Source: Psychrobacter cibarius (GTDB lineage: Bacteria > Pseudomonadota > Gammaproteobacteria > Pseudomonadales > Moraxellaceae). From it: a stretch of 64,000 nucleotides of DNA. The stretch covers positions 1 through 64,000 of the forward strand of contig NZ_JABASQ010000016.1 in the NCBI RefSeq assembly GCF_016107535.1, given 5' to 3'. Of the stretch, positions 1 through 9,427 are shown in pieces. Position numbers and translations under genes: made by a program. Below the pieces are notes generated by a model. That model had not been told where the DNA came from and ran no database searches. It saw nothing but the letters and a program-made list of their open reading frames with translations. How positions within the stretch are numbered: position 1 is the stretch's first letter; each line of letters begins with the position of its first letter.

Positions 1-34
1 AGGCGCTGGTGTTGTTGCTAACGTACTAAACTAA
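1..34 (+). CDS. tuf: Elongation factor Tu, 3' end only
   Basis: The first complete codons read GAGVVANVLN followed by TAA. This matches the C-terminal end of EF-Tu (GAGVVAKVLG in E. coli). Only the last ten codons are in the window. The position directly upstream of tRNA-Trp, secE and nusG is the usual place for a tuf gene in gammaproteobacteria, which supports the call despite the short fragment. Confidence 0.8.
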   Translation, partial: GAGVVANVLN

Positions 35-72
35 TCTATCCGTCTCAGTAATGAGATTGTAAGTTAGTCATA

Positions 73-106
73 AAAAAGCCATCCTTGAGAAAGGGTGGCT
101 TTTTTT
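73..106 (+). terminator. Rho-independent terminator of tuf
   Basis: An 11-bp stem (AAGCCATCCTT with AAGGGTGGCTT, one G-U pair) closes a short GAGA-type loop and is followed by a run of seven T. It ends the tuf transcript and separates it from the tRNA-Trp/secE unit. Between here and the promoter at 368 (about 260 bases) I see no gene or clear signal. Confidence 0.85.
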
Positions 107-367
107 AGATCAAATGATCAGGAAATATGGTTATTCTTCGATAGTATGAACATACCTTTCGTTATCTTAGCAACATGATTAGCCAGTTATATCTATAACG
201 TTTAGAATTTACTTTCCAATCTATTGTAATTCTTAGCGGAGCTTGCTATATTAACGCTGCTTCTTATTAGTCGCTTGCATCTTCATTTTGTTAAAGCAAT
301 GATGATTCAATAGCACATTCAAATAAGAGTAAAACTAGGTAAAAATAATAATTTTACCGCTAAAGGC

Positions 368-395
368 TTGCATTTTATATCAAATATTGTATAAT
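368..395 (+). promoter_or_regulatory. Sigma-70 promoter for tRNA-Trp and secE-nusG
   Basis: TTGCAT (368-373) and a perfect TATAAT (390-395) are spaced by 16 bases, about 18 bases before the tRNA. No terminator lies between the tRNA and secE, so this promoter probably also drives secE-nusG and perhaps the ribosomal protein genes. Not verified experimentally. Confidence 0.65.
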
Positions 396-413
396 GCTGT
401 CCTTTACACCCAT

Positions 414-489
414 AGGCGATTGGCTCAATTGGTAGAGCATCGGTCTCCAAAACCGAGGGTTGTAGGTTCGAGTCCTACATCGCCTGCCA
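414..489 (+). tRNA. tRNA-Trp (CCA anticodon)
   Basis: This 76-base gene has a 7-bp acceptor stem (AGGCGAT with ATCGCCT), a D arm, the anticodon loop CTCCAAA with anticodon CCA at 447-449, a T arm with GGTTCGAGTCC, and an encoded CCA end. The tRNA-Trp before secE is also the E. coli arrangement. It supplies tryptophan for UGG codons. Confidence 0.97.
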
Positions 490-540
490 TCTTCTTATCA
501 CATCTTTGTTATACCTCACCATCTCCGAAGCGAGTTCTTT

Positions 541-1029
541 ATGAGCAATGATCAAGATAACCTCGAGACTAAGTTATCTGATGCCAAGGCGGGTGCTGGT
601 GGAATGCTGTCTAAAGGTAAGCACATCTCAGCGGGCAATCAAACAACTGCTGTTGAAGTGGCTAAAACAGGCTCAATAAAAGATGTGGTACTGTGGCTAC
701 TTGCCGCAGCAGTATTAATCGGGGCGACGTTAGTTAATCAGTATTTACCTGGCTATTGGCAACCTGCCAACGATGTCTGGGTACGTATTGGTATTATCGT
801 TGCCCTTATTGTATTCGCCTTAGTATGCTTGGCATTAACGCATCAAGGTCGCGCTTTTAAAATATTATTAAAAGACGCTGCTGTTGAATTGCGCCGAGTG
901 ACATGGCCAGGTAAAGATGAAACGTTTCAATATACCTGGCAGGTCATTGTCATGATTGCCATTGTTGGTTTTCTGGTTTGGTTATTAGATAACTTTTTCA
1001 ATTGGTTCGTTGGCATCTTTATTGGTTAG
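541..1029 (+). CDS. secE: Preprotein translocase subunit SecE
   Basis: SecE is the small essential subunit of the SecYEG channel in the inner membrane; it clamps SecY. The 162-residue product has three hydrophobic segments (about 48-66, 82-100, 133-158), like the three-helix E. coli form. It carries the conserved amphipathic region with RRVTWPGKDET at about 118-127, just before the last helix, which is the family signature. The soluble N-terminal extension of about 45 residues is longer than in E. coli (127 aa in total). The ribosome binding site before ATG 541 is weak. It lies 51 bases after tRNA-Trp and upstream of nusG, as in most gammaproteobacteria. Confidence 0.95.
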   Translation: MSNDQDNLETKLSDAKAGAGGMLSKGKHISAGNQTTAVEVAKTGSIKDVVLWLLAAAVLIGATLVNQYLPGYWQPANDVWVRIGIIVALIVFALVCLALTHQGRAFKILLKDAAVELRRVTWPGKDETFQYTWQVIVMIAIVGFLVWLLDNFFNWFVGIFIG

Positions 1030-1086
1030 TCGCACGTATTAGTGAGTCTTACCCCAAAATTTACTTATAATGATCAGGAGCGTGAT

Positions 1087-1617
1087 ATGCGTTGGTATAT
1101 TGTCCAAGCGTTTTCAGGATATGAAAAGCAAGTACAGCGTTCATTAACTGATCGTATTAATCGTAGTGACTTTGCTGAATCATTCGGTGACGTATTGGTT
1201 CCTACTGAAGAAGTCGTCGAAATGAAAGACGGCAAAAAGCGTAAGAGTGAGCGTAAGTTCTTTCCAGGTTATGTATTGATCCAGATGGAAATGAACGACA
1301 ATACTTGGCACATCGTTAAAGAGTGCCCACGTATTATGGGTTTCATAGGTGGTACACCTGAAACACCAGCGCCAATTACGCAAGTAGAAGCGGATCGTAT
1401 TTTAAACCGTTTGAATCAGACTGAAACTGACCCACGTCCTAAGACTCTATTTGAGCCGGGCGAAGAGCTGTTGGTTATCGATGGTCCATTTACTGACTTT
1501 AAAGGGTTGGTAGAAAAAGTGGATTACGAGAAGTCTAAACTGCATTTAACGGTAAACGTATTTAATCGACCGACTCAGGTCGAGCTTGAATTTAGTAAAG
1601 TTGAAAAGCTAGACTAA
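1087..1617 (+). CDS. nusG: Transcription termination/antitermination protein NusG
   Basis: NusG binds RNA polymerase, raises elongation rate, and links it to Rho and to the ribosome. The frame is open from a GTG at 1042, but the ATG at 1087 is chosen: AGGAG sits at 1076-1080, six bases upstream, and the product then begins [16 protein letters not shown], which aligns with the start of E. coli NusG (RWYVVQAFSGFE). This gives 176 residues (181 in E. coli). The N-terminal NGN domain is followed by a KOW domain around residues 122-176 ([19 protein letters not shown]). It follows secE closely and is probably cotranscribed with it. Confidence 0.95.
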   Translation: MRWYIVQAFSGYEKQVQRSLTDRINRSDFAESFGDVLVPTEEVVEMKDGKKRKSERKFFPGYVLIQMEMNDNTWHIVKECPRIMGFIGGTPETPAPITQVEADRILNRLNQTETDPRPKTLFEPGEELLVIDGPFTDFKGLVEKVDYEKSKLHLTVNVFNRPTQVELEFSKVEKLD

Positions 1618-1708
1618 ATCAGCAAAAAAGTTCATCAACCGGGGAGCTGTTAGTCAATAAGGTTTATACCACATTGATTTGGCGCTATTACCCATTTAGG
1701 AGAAAATC

Positions 1709-2140
1709 ATGGCTAAGAAGATTGATGGTTACATCAAACTACAAGTCCCTGCAGGCAAAGCAAATCCTTCACCACCGATTGGTCCAGCATTGGGTCAAAA
1801 AGGCGTGAACATAATGGCGTTCTGTAAAGAATTTAACGCTGCGACCTCAAACCAAGAGCCGGGTCTACCGATTCCTACTGAGATCACTGTATATAGCGAT
1901 AAGTCTTTTACTTTCATCATGAAGTCACCACCAGCTGCATACTTACTACGTAAGGCTGCTGGTATCGCTAAAGGTTCTGGTACACCAAATACCGCTAAAG
2001 TCGGTAAAGTTGACCGTGCACAACTAGAAGACATCGTTAAGACCAAAGATGCAGATTTAACTGCTGCTGATCTTGATGCTGCTGTTCGTACCATCGCTGG
2101 TACTGCACGTTCAATGGGTATTACCGTGGAGGGTGTGTAA
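1709..2140 (+). CDS. rplK: 50S ribosomal protein L11
   Basis: L11 binds the GTPase-associated region of 23S rRNA and is needed for factor binding and for RelA activation. The 143-residue product begins [42 protein letters not shown], the highly conserved N-terminal domain with its proline-rich segment. It ends with the rRNA-binding domain ([14 protein letters not shown]). AGGAG precedes the ATG at a good distance. Its TAA abuts the ATG of rplA with no spacer, consistent with translational coupling in an L11 operon. Confidence 0.98.
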   Translation: MAKKIDGYIKLQVPAGKANPSPPIGPALGQKGVNIMAFCKEFNAATSNQEPGLPIPTEITVYSDKSFTFIMKSPPAAYLLRKAAGIAKGSGTPNTAKVGKVDRAQLEDIVKTKDADLTAADLDAAVRTIAGTARSMGITVEGV

Positions 2141-2842
2141 ATGAGCAAGCTAACCAAACGTCAAAAAGAAATTCAAAGCCGTATCGTACATGAAAAGCAG
2201 TATACAGTTGAAGAAGCGGTTCAAATCCTAAACGATTTGCCACCTCTTAAATTCAAAGAGTCAATTGATATTGCGATTAACTTGGGTGTTGACCCACGTA
2301 AATCTGATCAAGTGGTTCGTGGCGCTACCAACCTACCTGCTGGTACTGGTAAAACCAAACGCGTTGCTGTATTTGCTCAAGGTGCTGCTGCTGAAGCCGC
2401 CAAAGAAGCTGGTGCAGATATCGTTGGTTTTGAAGACCTAGCAGAATCGATCAAAGCTGGTAACATGGACTTTGATATCGTTATTGCTGCTCCTGATGCA
2501 ATGCGTGTTGTTGGTCAACTAGGTACTATCCTAGGTCCACGTGGTCTAATGCCTAACCCTAAAGTCGGTACGGTTACGCCTAACGTTGCTGAAGCGGTTA
2601 CTAACGCTAAAGCCGGTCAAGCACAGTATCGTGTAGACAAAGCAGGTATCATCCACACGACTATCGGTCAAGTTGGTTTTACTGCTGAGCAAGTAATCCA
2701 GAATGCTGAAGCACTGATTGCAGATTTAAGACGTGCTAAGCCTGCTACTTCTAAAGGTACTTTCATTAAGAAAATTACCTTGTCTAGCACGATGGGTCCT
2801 GGTCTAAGTATTGATCCAGTTCCATATCGCACAGCAAAATAA
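2141..2842 (+). CDS. rplA: 50S ribosomal protein L1
   Basis: L1 forms the mobile L1 stalk near the tRNA exit site. In other bacteria it also represses its own rplK-rplA mRNA. The 233-residue product is standard length and has the L1 signature region ([21 protein letters not shown] sequence around residues 125-143) and the conserved C-terminal TMGPG turn. The ATG directly follows the rplK stop codon. After rplA the operon is interrupted by a 460-base spacer with a hairpin and the L10 leader. I did not find the L1 target structure with confidence. Confidence 0.98.
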   Translation: MSKLTKRQKEIQSRIVHEKQYTVEEAVQILNDLPPLKFKESIDIAINLGVDPRKSDQVVRGATNLPAGTGKTKRVAVFAQGAAAEAAKEAGADIVGFEDLAESIKAGNMDFDIVIAAPDAMRVVGQLGTILGPRGLMPNPKVGTVTPNVAEAVTNAKAGQAQYRVDKAGIIHTTIGQVGFTAEQVIQNAEALIADLRRAKPATSKGTFIKKITLSSTMGPGLSIDPVPYRTAK

Positions 2843-2852
2843 TTATATATGT

Positions 2853-2890
2853 GCCTTTATTTGACGATTTTAAATAAAGGCTGCAAAAAT
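2853..2890 (+). promoter_or_regulatory. Perfect hairpin overlapping a possible rplJL promoter
   Basis: GCCTTTATTT (2853-2862) and AAATAAAGGC (2872-2881) form a perfect 10-bp stem with a 9-base loop just after rplA. It has no U tract, so it may be an RNA-processing or end-stabilising hairpin rather than a terminator. TTGACG at 2861-2866 overlaps it and could be a -35 box, with the weak -10 AAAAAT at 2885-2890 (18-base spacing). In other gammaproteobacteria a promoter lies here; this particular assignment is tentative. Confidence 0.4.
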
Positions 2891-2924
2891 ATTTTAAAGA
2901 ATTAGGTCAGCGTAGCAAACGCTA

Positions 2925-3062
2925 TGCTGTCTAAGACCGTAGGTAGAGAGTAGTTTAGAGTCATAGTTAGCGATCTTCGGATAGTTGTTTATGATGATAA
3001 GTCACTTTTGTTAATCGACGACAGATGAAAATCTTAGTTGTCCTACGCAGACGGTGGCCCAC
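2925..3062 (+). ncRNA. Ribosomal protein L10 leader (autoregulatory mRNA element)
   Basis: The conserved strings GTCTAAGACCGTAGG (2929-2943) and TCCTACGCAGACGGTGGCCC (3041-3060) match the two arms of the L10 leader family (Rfam L10_leader), in which CCGTAGG pairs with CCTACG. In E. coli the L10-(L7/L12)4 complex binds this leader to repress rplJL translation. The remaining spacer up to rplJ (3063-3302) holds no gene and a good AAGGAG ribosome binding site at 3290-3295. Confidence 0.8.
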
Positions 3063-3302
3063 ACAGTTTAAGACACGAGCGAATAGGGCGATAGGGTTAT
3101 TTATAACCTTCAAACTATTACTCAACGTCATTCTGATAACGGTGCCGTAATCAGTCGTTACCAGTAGATACTTTTTTTATTAATTGAGTCCACTGGTAAT
3201 GTGTCGTATCAAGTCAGTCTTAGCTTACAGTTTGAGCGCATAAAAACCTTGTTTTTGGCACTTTTATTATAAGTCGATTGATAAGATTAAAGGAGTCAAC
3301 TT

Positions 3303-3830
3303 ATGGCATTAACGCTAGAACAAAAACAACAAGTTGTGGCTGAAGTGTCTGAAGTTGCTGCTAATGCTTACTCAGCAGTAGCTGCCGAATATCATGGTAT
3401 TGGTGTTGCAAAGCTTACTAAGCTGCGCGAACAAGCCCGTGAAAAAGGCGTCGTTTTGAAAGTGGTAAAAAATACCCTAGCAAAACGTGCGTTTGAAGGC
3501 ACTAAGTTTGAGAGCATGTCAGACCGTATGACTGGTCCATTACTTTTGGCTTTCTCTATGGAAGATTTGGGATCTGCTGCTCGAGTTGTTTTCGAGTTCA
3601 GTAAAGATCACAAAGCTTTAGAGACCAAATTGGTATCAGTTGGTGGTGTTGTTTATGGTCCAGAAGAGCTAGAGCGCGTATCGAAGCTACCAACTCGCGA
3701 CGAAGCAATCTCTATCTTGATGGCTACTATGAATGCACCAGTTACCAAGCTTGTTCAAACTATGAACGCTGTTCCTAGTAAGCTTGTTCGCACGGTAGCA
3801 GCAATCAAAGACGCAAAAGAAGCGGCATAA
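3303..3830 (+). CDS. rplJ: 50S ribosomal protein L10
   Basis: L10 anchors the L7/L12 dimers on the ribosomal stalk and binds 23S rRNA. The 175-residue product begins ALTLEQKQQVVAEVSEVAANAYSAVAAEYHG and has the conserved KVVKNTLAKRA segment. Its C-terminal helix is where L12 dimers attach. It is slightly longer than E. coli L10 (165). AAGGAG precedes the ATG. Expression is probably repressed by the L10-L12 complex acting on the leader at 2925-3062. It is followed by rplL after 126 bases. Confidence 0.98.
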   Translation: MALTLEQKQQVVAEVSEVAANAYSAVAAEYHGIGVAKLTKLREQAREKGVVLKVVKNTLAKRAFEGTKFESMSDRMTGPLLLAFSMEDLGSAARVVFEFSKDHKALETKLVSVGGVVYGPEELERVSKLPTRDEAISILMATMNAPVTKLVQTMNAVPSKLVRTVAAIKDAKEAA

Positions 3831-3956
3831 TTGCTTGTTTTAACGTAACTTTGACATCGCCGATTGCACTTTACTGCCAACACTATTTGAAAATTTGGCA
3901 AGCAATACAAGCGATTTTAAAATCAATTAATTTTTATCAGATAACGGAGAGTTCTC

Positions 3957-4328
3957 ATGGCACTATCTAAAGATGACGTGTTAAACGCAATCGCTGAAAT
4001 GTCAGTAATGGATATCGTTGAATTAATCAGCGCTATGGAAGAAAAATTCGGCGTAACAGCTGCTGTTGCTGCTGCACCTGCTGCTGCTGGCCCTGCTGCT
4101 GCTGCTGCTGAAGAAAAAGACGAGTTTGACGTAGTTCTTGCCAGCTTTGGCGAGAAGAAAGTTGGCGTAATTAAAGCCGTACGTGAAGCTACTGGTCTTG
4201 GCTTGAAAGAAGCGAAAGATTTGGTTGAAAGCGCTCCAGCTCCAATCAAAGAAGGCGTTAATAAAGCTGAAGCTGAAGAGTTGAAAAAGAAACTTGAAGA
4301 AGCTGGTGCAACTGTTGAACTAAAATAA
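3957..4328 (+). CDS. rplL: 50S ribosomal protein L7/L12
   Basis: L7/L12 forms the flexible stalk dimers that recruit elongation-factor GTPases. The 123-residue product has the N-terminal dimerisation helices ([23 protein letters not shown]), an alanine-rich hinge at about 34-52, and the conserved C-terminal domain ([40 protein letters not shown]). ACGGAG precedes the ATG. A strong hairpin with a U tract follows it, so part of the transcription probably stops here before rpoB, as in E. coli. Confidence 0.98.
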
Positions 4329-4352
4329 GCTTCGCTTATCTTAGTGTTTTAC

Positions 4353-4392
4353 AAAAAAAGCTGGTAATGCCTTGCATTGCCAGCTTTTTTTT
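4353..4392 (+). terminator. Terminator/attenuator after rplL
   Basis: The stem AAAAAAGCTGGTAATGC with GCATTGCCAGCTTTTTT has one G-U pair, a CTT-type loop and a run of eight T. In E. coli the equivalent site is a partial terminator that sets the ratio of ribosomal protein to RNA polymerase synthesis. The right half of this hairpin also contains the -35 box of the promoter described next. Confidence 0.85.
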
Positions 4393-4553
4393 ACTATAAT
4401 TCGTAGCTTGACCTTTTGTGTCTGCCAACAGTCGTATGCAACATCACGGTGGATACCCATCAAAAGGACAGACGATATACATGCAAGCACACATGCCAGT
4501 TTTTGAAATCAGTTAATTTAAGCTAAACGTCCAGTGATGTTTGGCATTTTTTT
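4372..4553 (+). ncRNA. Candidate small RNA: embedded promoter plus structured, terminated transcript
   Basis: TTGCAT (4372-4377) and TATAAT (4395-4400) are exactly 17 bases apart, so initiation near 4407 is predicted. The -35 hexamer is the same as that of the tRNA-Trp promoter. Downstream, TGC-AACATCAC (4437-4447) pairs with GTGATGTT-(TG)-GCA (4534-4546) in an 11-bp stem with a 2-base bulge, followed at once by seven T (4547-4553). The predicted transcript is about 145 nt and non-coding. The alternative is that it is an rpoBC leader promoter with an attenuator. I recognise no known RNA family here. The transcript is inferred; only the motifs are seen. Confidence 0.45.
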
Positions 4554-4766
4554 GTGTCTGCATGCTTCCCCATTAACACTATAGTTTATACTGATTCTAA
4601 AAGTTATAGTTACCCCGATTATTATTAATTCTGAAAAGCTATTAAGTTTAGGTTGTCCGTTTCGCAGGGTATTACTGTCAGTAGTTAGGCTTATAGACGG
4701 TACATATCAGCGACGATATTAGTTTTGATAGAATTGTTGGTTTTGAAAGAGCCGGTTTTTTGAAAG

Positions 4767-4836
4767 AAAAATGACTAAATACAATCAGTTTTGATAGCAG
4801 ATAACTTAGAAATACCCTTGAACGAGTCATTTTTTT
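4767..4836 (+). promoter_or_regulatory. Terminator-like hairpin in the rplL-rpoB spacer
   Basis: AAAAATGACT (4767-4776) and AGTCATTTTT (4825-4834) are a perfect 10-bp inverted repeat with a 48-base loop, and the right arm runs into a T tract. It could act as a second attenuator before rpoB. Further down, TTGACA at 4992-4997 and TTGAAT at 4893-4898 are possible -35 boxes, but I find no convincing -10 partner. No protein-coding gene is seen between 4329 and 5120. Confidence 0.35.
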
Positions 4837-5120
4837 CTTACCTTTATGAGTAAGTTTTGCTTAAAAAGCAATATGTTTTAGATAATGTGATATTGAATTT
4901 GGTTGTCTGAGTGGTCATATAGACTGACTTAGATACCGATCATAAAATGAAAGTAAGGGTGCTAAGTAAGCACTGATAGCAGAAGTAGTAATTGACAAAA
5001 GATATCAACTGAACACGATTACCTGTTTTATATTATCGTTTACGTCGCCAAGTTTGCATCGTATTTATGCACGCTGGCCACGCTTTTAATTTGTTTCCAC
5101 GTTTACTGTAAGGACTCTCG

Positions 5121-8100
5121 ATGGCATATTCTTATACTGAAAAAAAGCGTATTCGCAAAAGTTTTGCTGAATTGCCCACTGTGATGGACATTCCCTATTT
5201 ACTGTCTATTCAAGTAGATTCTTACGAGCAATTTTTGCAAGAGCACAAAAAGCCAAAAGCTCGTGAGAATACTGGTTTGCAAGCTGCGTATTCCTCTATT
5301 TTCCCAATTGAGAGTCACTCTGGTAATGCAGAGCTACAATTCGTTGAATATTATTTAGGCACGCCTGAATTCGATGAGCGTGAGTGTATCTTGCGTGGCT
5401 CAACATTTGCTGCGCCGATGCGCGTCAAAATCCGTTTGATCATCAAAGACAAAGACAGCAAAGATAAAGACAGCAAAGCGGCTATCAAAGATATCCGTGA
5501 GCAAAGCGTTTACATGGGCGAGATGCCGTTGATGACGGCTAACGGTACTTTTATTATCAATGGTACTGAGCGTGTTATCGTCTCTCAGCTACATCGTTCA
5601 CCTGGTGTGTTCTTTGATCATGATAAAGGTAAGTCGCATTCAAGTGGTAAAGTGCTTTATAACGCGCGTATCATTCCTTACCGTGGTTCATGGTTAGATT
5701 TTGAATTTGATGCCAAAGACTTAGTTTTTGCTCGTATTGACCGTCGTCGTAAGCTATTGGCTTCAATTATTCTACGTGCGCTTGGTCTAACAACGTCTGA
5801 AATCTTAGATTTGTTCTTTGATAAAGTAGCCGTTTATAAAGGTGAAGAGCAGTTCGAGATTGATCTGGTTGCTGATCGCTTGCGCGGTGAGATGGCTCAG
5901 TTCGATATCGTATCACCAGAAGGTGATGTCATCGTAGAGCAGGGCAAGCGTATTAATGCACGCCGTATTCGTCAGCTTGAAGAAGCAGGTATGACGAAGA
6001 TTGCGATACCTGATGAGTATCTCTATGAGCGTATTTTAGCTGAAGATATCGTGGTGAATGACGAAGTTATCGCTAAAGCGAATACTCTAATTGACCATGA
6101 ATTATTGGTTAAATTAAGCGCATTTGAAGCCAGCGAGTCTATCAAAGAGTTCAGCATTCTATTCACTAATGATATCGATCAAGGCAGTTATATTGCCGAT
6201 ACGCTACGTGCTGATAGTACGTCAAGCCGTGAAGAAGCATTGATTGAAATCTATAAAGTCATGCGTCCAGGTGAGCCACCAACGGTTGAGACCGCTGAAA
6301 AACTATTTGACAGCATGTTCTTCAACGCTGATCGTTATGACTTATCGAACGTCGGTCGTATGAAGTTTAACCGCCGTTTAGGGTTAGAGTTTGATAATAC
6401 TGATGATCCAGACATCCAACGCGCTCGTAGCGTATTGACCAATGCCGATATCGTTAATGTCCTAAAAGAATTGATTGAGATTCGTAACGGTCGCGGTGAA
6501 GTCGATGATATTGACCATTTAGGTAACCGCCGTATTCGTTCGGTCGGCGAGATGGCAGAAAACCAATTCCGTGTTGGTCTAGTACGTGTTGAGCGTGCAG
6601 TCAAAGAGCGTTTAAGCTCAGCGGAATCTGATAACTTGTCACCACAAGATTTGATTAACTCAAAACCTGTTGCTGCTGCGGTTAAAGAGTTCTTTGGTTC
6701 AAGCCAGTTATCGCAGTTTATGGATCAGAACAACCCATTGTCTGAAGTTACCCATAAACGCCGTGTCTCAGCTCTAGGACCCGGTGGTCTGACCCGTGAA
6801 CGTGCAGGCTTTGAAGTACGTGACGTACATGATACCCATTATGGTCGCGTATGTCCGATTGAGACTCCTGAAGGTCCAAACATTGGTTTGATTAACTCAC
6901 TAGCGACTTTTGCAAAGACCAACAGCTTTGGCTTCTTAGAAACGCCTTATCGCCGTGTGGTTGATGGTAAAGTAACAGACGTTATTGAGTATCTATCAGC
7001 AATTGAAGAAGTTGGTACGGTCATTGCACAGGCTGATTCACCAGTAACCGCAGAAGGCGCGTTATCTGATGAAATGGTTAGTGTGCGTAGCTATGGTGAA
7101 TTCGTGCGTATGCCGCCAGAAAAAGTGACGCATATGGATGTGTCGCCAAGTCAGGTAGTATCGGTAGCAGCAGGTCTAATTCCATTCTTAGAGCATGATG
7201 ATGCTAACCGAGCGCTTATGGGCTCGAACATGCAGCGTCAGGCAGTTCCTACGCTACGTGCTGATAAGCCGTTAGTAGGTACGGGCATGGAGCGTCACGT
7301 TGCTCGTGACTCTGGCGTTTGTGTTATTGCTAAGCGTGGCGGTGTGATCGAAGACGTTGATGCCTCACGTGTTGTGGTTCGTGTCAATGAAGATGAGATG
7401 ATTGCTGGTGAAGCTGGTATTGATATCTACAACCTCGTTAAATACACGCGTTCTAACCAAAATACTTGTATCAACCAACGTATTATCGTCAACCAAGGTG
7501 ATGCTATTGCTGTAGGCGATATCTTGGCTGATGGTCCGTCAACGGATCTTGGTGAGCTTGCATTGGGTCAGAACATTCGCATCGCATTTATGCCGTGGAA
7601 TGGTTACAACTTCGAAGATTCAATCTTGCTGTCTGAAAAAGTGGTTAAAGAAGATCGTTTCACGACCATTCATATCCAAGAATTGACTTGTGTGGCACGT
7701 GATACCAAGCTTGGAACCGAAGAGATCACTGCGGATATTCCAAACGTTGGTGAAGCTGCTCTATCAAGCCTCGATGAAGCAGGTATCGTCTATATCGGTG
7801 CTGAAGTGGATGCTGGTGATATTCTAGTTGGTAAAGTGACGCCAAAAGGTGAAACGCAACTGACGCCAGAAGAGAAATTGCTCCGGGCTATCTTTGGTGA
7901 AAAAGCGGCTGATGTTAAAGACACGTCACTACGTGTACCAACGTCAAGCAAAGGTACGGTTATTGACGTTCAAGTCTTTACTCGTGACGGCGTTGAAAAA
8001 GATGCACGTGCAAGAGCGATTGAAAAATCACAGCTTGATAGCTATCGTAAAGATTTAAAAGAAGAGCTACGTATCTTTGAAGAAGCGGCTCGTGGTCGTA

Positions 8101-9239
8101 TTGGTAATCTGTTAGATGGTCAAAAAGTCAGCGGTGGTTCTGGTCTAAAAGCTGGTACAGTGATGGCATTGGCTGATATGAAAGATATGAGCCTTGAGAC
8201 CTTACTGGATATCCAACCAGTTGAAGAAGAAATCTCTGAGCGTCTAACGCAAATCGCTGAGTACTTGGTTGATAAGCAAAAAGATATCGATGTGAAGTTT
8301 GCTGAGAAAAAACGCAAATTAACCGCTGGTGATGACTTACAACATGGCGTACAAAAAATCGTTAAGGTATATCTAGCGGTTAAGCGTCGTATTCAGCCTG
8401 GTGATAAAATGGCGGGTCGTCATGGTAACAAAGGTGTGGTATCGCGCATTATGCCAGTTGAAGATATGCCTTATGATGAAAATGGTAATACCGTTGACAT
8501 CGTCTTGAACCCACTTGGTGTACCATCGCGTATGAACATCGGTCAGGTTCTAGAAACGCATTTGGGTATGGCAGCGAAAGGTTTGGGCGAGAAGATCGAT
8601 GGTATGCTCAAATCGCAAGCAGCGATCAAAGATTTACGTGACTTCTTAGACAAAATCTATAACCAAGTCGGCGGTGAGCAAGTTGATCTTGATAGCTTGA
8701 GTGATGATGACATCATGGCGCTAGCAGATAACTTGCGCGCTGGTGTACCAATGGGCACAGCAGTATTTGACGGCGCAAGAGAAAGCCAAGTTAAAGACCT
8801 GCTAGAGCTTGCTGGTATGGACCGTGATGGTCAGCAGACGTTGTATGATGGTCGTACTGGTCAGAAGTTTGACCGTAAAGTAACCGTTGGTTATATGTAT
8901 ATGCTCAAACTTAACCATTTGGTTGATGACAAAATGCATGCGCGTTCAACAGGTTCTTACTCATTAGTGACGCAGCAGCCACTCGGTGGTAAAGCTCAGT
9001 TTGGTGGTCAGCGCTTCGGTGAGATGGAAGTCTGGGCACTAGAAGCTTACGGCGCGACTTATACGCTACAAGAGATGCTGACTGTGAAGTCGGATGACGT
9101 TGAAGGCCGTACGCGTATGTACAAAAACATCGTTGATGGTGAGCAGTATATGGATCCAGGTATGCCTGAATCGTTTAACGTACTGACCAAAGAAATCAAA
9201 TCATTGGGTATTAATATTGAGTTAAAACAAACCCATTAA
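5121..9239 (+). CDS. rpoB: DNA-directed RNA polymerase subunit beta
   Basis: RpoB is one of the two catalytic subunits of RNA polymerase. The 1372-residue product is full length (1342 in E. coli) and starts [19 protein letters not shown], the conserved N-terminus. The rifampicin region is at about 528-585 ([31 protein letters not shown] split over the pocket); the Asp, His and Ser that commonly mutate to resistance (E. coli D516, H526, S531) are wild type. The C-terminus has the conserved [18 protein letters not shown] segment that contacts beta-prime. AAGGA lies before the ATG. It is cotranscribed with rpoC across a 188-base spacer. Confidence 0.99.
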   Translation: MAYSYTEKKRIRKSFAELPTVMDIPYLLSIQVDSYEQFLQEHKKPKARENTGLQAAYSSIFPIESHSGNAELQFVEYYLGTPEFDERECILRGSTFAAPMRVKIRLIIKDKDSKDKDSKAAIKDIREQSVYMGEMPLMTANGTFIINGTERVIVSQLHRSPGVFFDHDKGKSHSSGKVLYNARIIPYRGSWLDFEFDAKDLVFARIDRRRKLLASIILRALGLTTSEILDLFFDKVAVYKGEEQFEIDLVADRLRGEMAQFDIVSPEGDVIVEQGKRINARRIRQLEEAGMTKIAIPDEYLYERILAEDIVVNDEVIAKANTLIDHELLVKLSAFEASESIKEFSILFTNDIDQGSYIADTLRADSTSSREEALIEIYKVMRPGEPPTVETAEKLFDSMFFNADRYDLSNVGRMKFNRRLGLEFDNTDDPDIQRARSVLTNADIVNVLKELIEIRNGRGEVDDIDHLGNRRIRSVGEMAENQFRVGLVRVERAVKERLSSAESDNLSPQDLINSKPVAAAVKEFFGSSQLSQFMDQNNPLSEVTHKRRVSALGPGGLTRERAGFEVRDVHDTHYGRVCPIETPEGPNIGLINSLATFAKTNSFGFLETPYRRVVDGKVTDVIEYLSAIEEVGTVIAQADSPVTAEGALSDEMVSVRSYGEFVRMPPEKVTHMDVSPSQVVSVAAGLIPFLEHDDANRALMGSNMQRQAVPTLRADKPLVGTGMERHVARDSGVCVIAKRGGVIEDVDASRVVVRVNEDEMIAGEAGIDIYNLVKYTRSNQNTCINQRIIVNQGDAIAVGDILADGPSTDLGELALGQNIRIAFMPWNGYNFEDSILLSEKVVKEDRFTTIHIQELTCVARDTKLGTEEITADIPNVGEAALSSLDEAGIVYIGAEVDAGDILVGKVTPKGETQLTPEEKLLRAIFGEKAADVKDTSLRVPTSSKGTVIDVQVFTRDGVEKDARARAIEKSQLDSYRKDLKEELRIFEEAARGRIGNLLDGQKVSGGSGLKAGTVMALADMKDMSLETLLDIQPVEEEISERLTQIAEYLVDKQKDIDVKFAEKKRKLTAGDDLQHGVQKIVKVYLAVKRRIQPGDKMAGRHGNKGVVSRIMPVEDMPYDENGNTVDIVLNPLGVPSRMNIGQVLETHLGMAAKGLGEKIDGMLKSQAAIKDLRDFLDKIYNQVGGEQVDLDSLSDDDIMALADNLRAGVPMGTAVFDGARESQVKDLLELAGMDRDGQQTLYDGRTGQKFDRKVTVGYMYMLKLNHLVDDKMHARSTGSYSLVTQQPLGGKAQFGGQRFGEMEVWALEAYGATYTLQEMLTVKSDDVEGRTRMYKNIVDGEQYMDPGMPESFNVLTKEIKSLGINIELKQTH

Positions 9240-9250
9240 GCACGGCTGAT

Positions 9251-9334
9251 TGAGACTATCGTTAACATGGTCTCAGTTGATTATTATCCTTAGTGGTCAA
9301 CCTAAAAGCAGTATGCGCATCGCTGCTGCTTTTA
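9251..9334 (+). other. Two hairpins in the rpoB-rpoC spacer
   Basis: TGAGACTA (9251-9258) pairs with TGGTCTCA (9268-9275), and TAAAAGCAG (9303-9311) pairs perfectly with CTGCTTTTA (9326-9334). Neither has a U tract, so they are more likely mRNA stability or processing structures than terminators. The spacer is otherwise without features apart from the rpoC ribosome binding site. Confidence 0.5.
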
Positions 9335-9427
9335 GTGATTTGTCTCAACCCTATTCATTGCCTTCATTCATCTTATTTGCGTCAATAATACGCTATCAGA
9401 TGATTATAAAGATAACGGAGAAGCAAC

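Noticed and set aside
1042..1086. Upstream GTG start for nusG (191 residues)
   Set aside because: The ATG at 1087 has a well-placed AGGAG and matches the N-terminus of known NusG; the extra 15 residues have no homology or ribosome binding site.
3923..4249. Antisense frame across rplL
   Set aside because: It is a shadow of the Ala-rich rplL codons; the same holds for the long antisense frames inside rpoB, rpoC, gltB, gltD and parC.
6690..6870. Possible rifampicin-resistance substitutions in rpoB
   Set aside because: The Asp, His and Ser at the common resistance positions are wild type.
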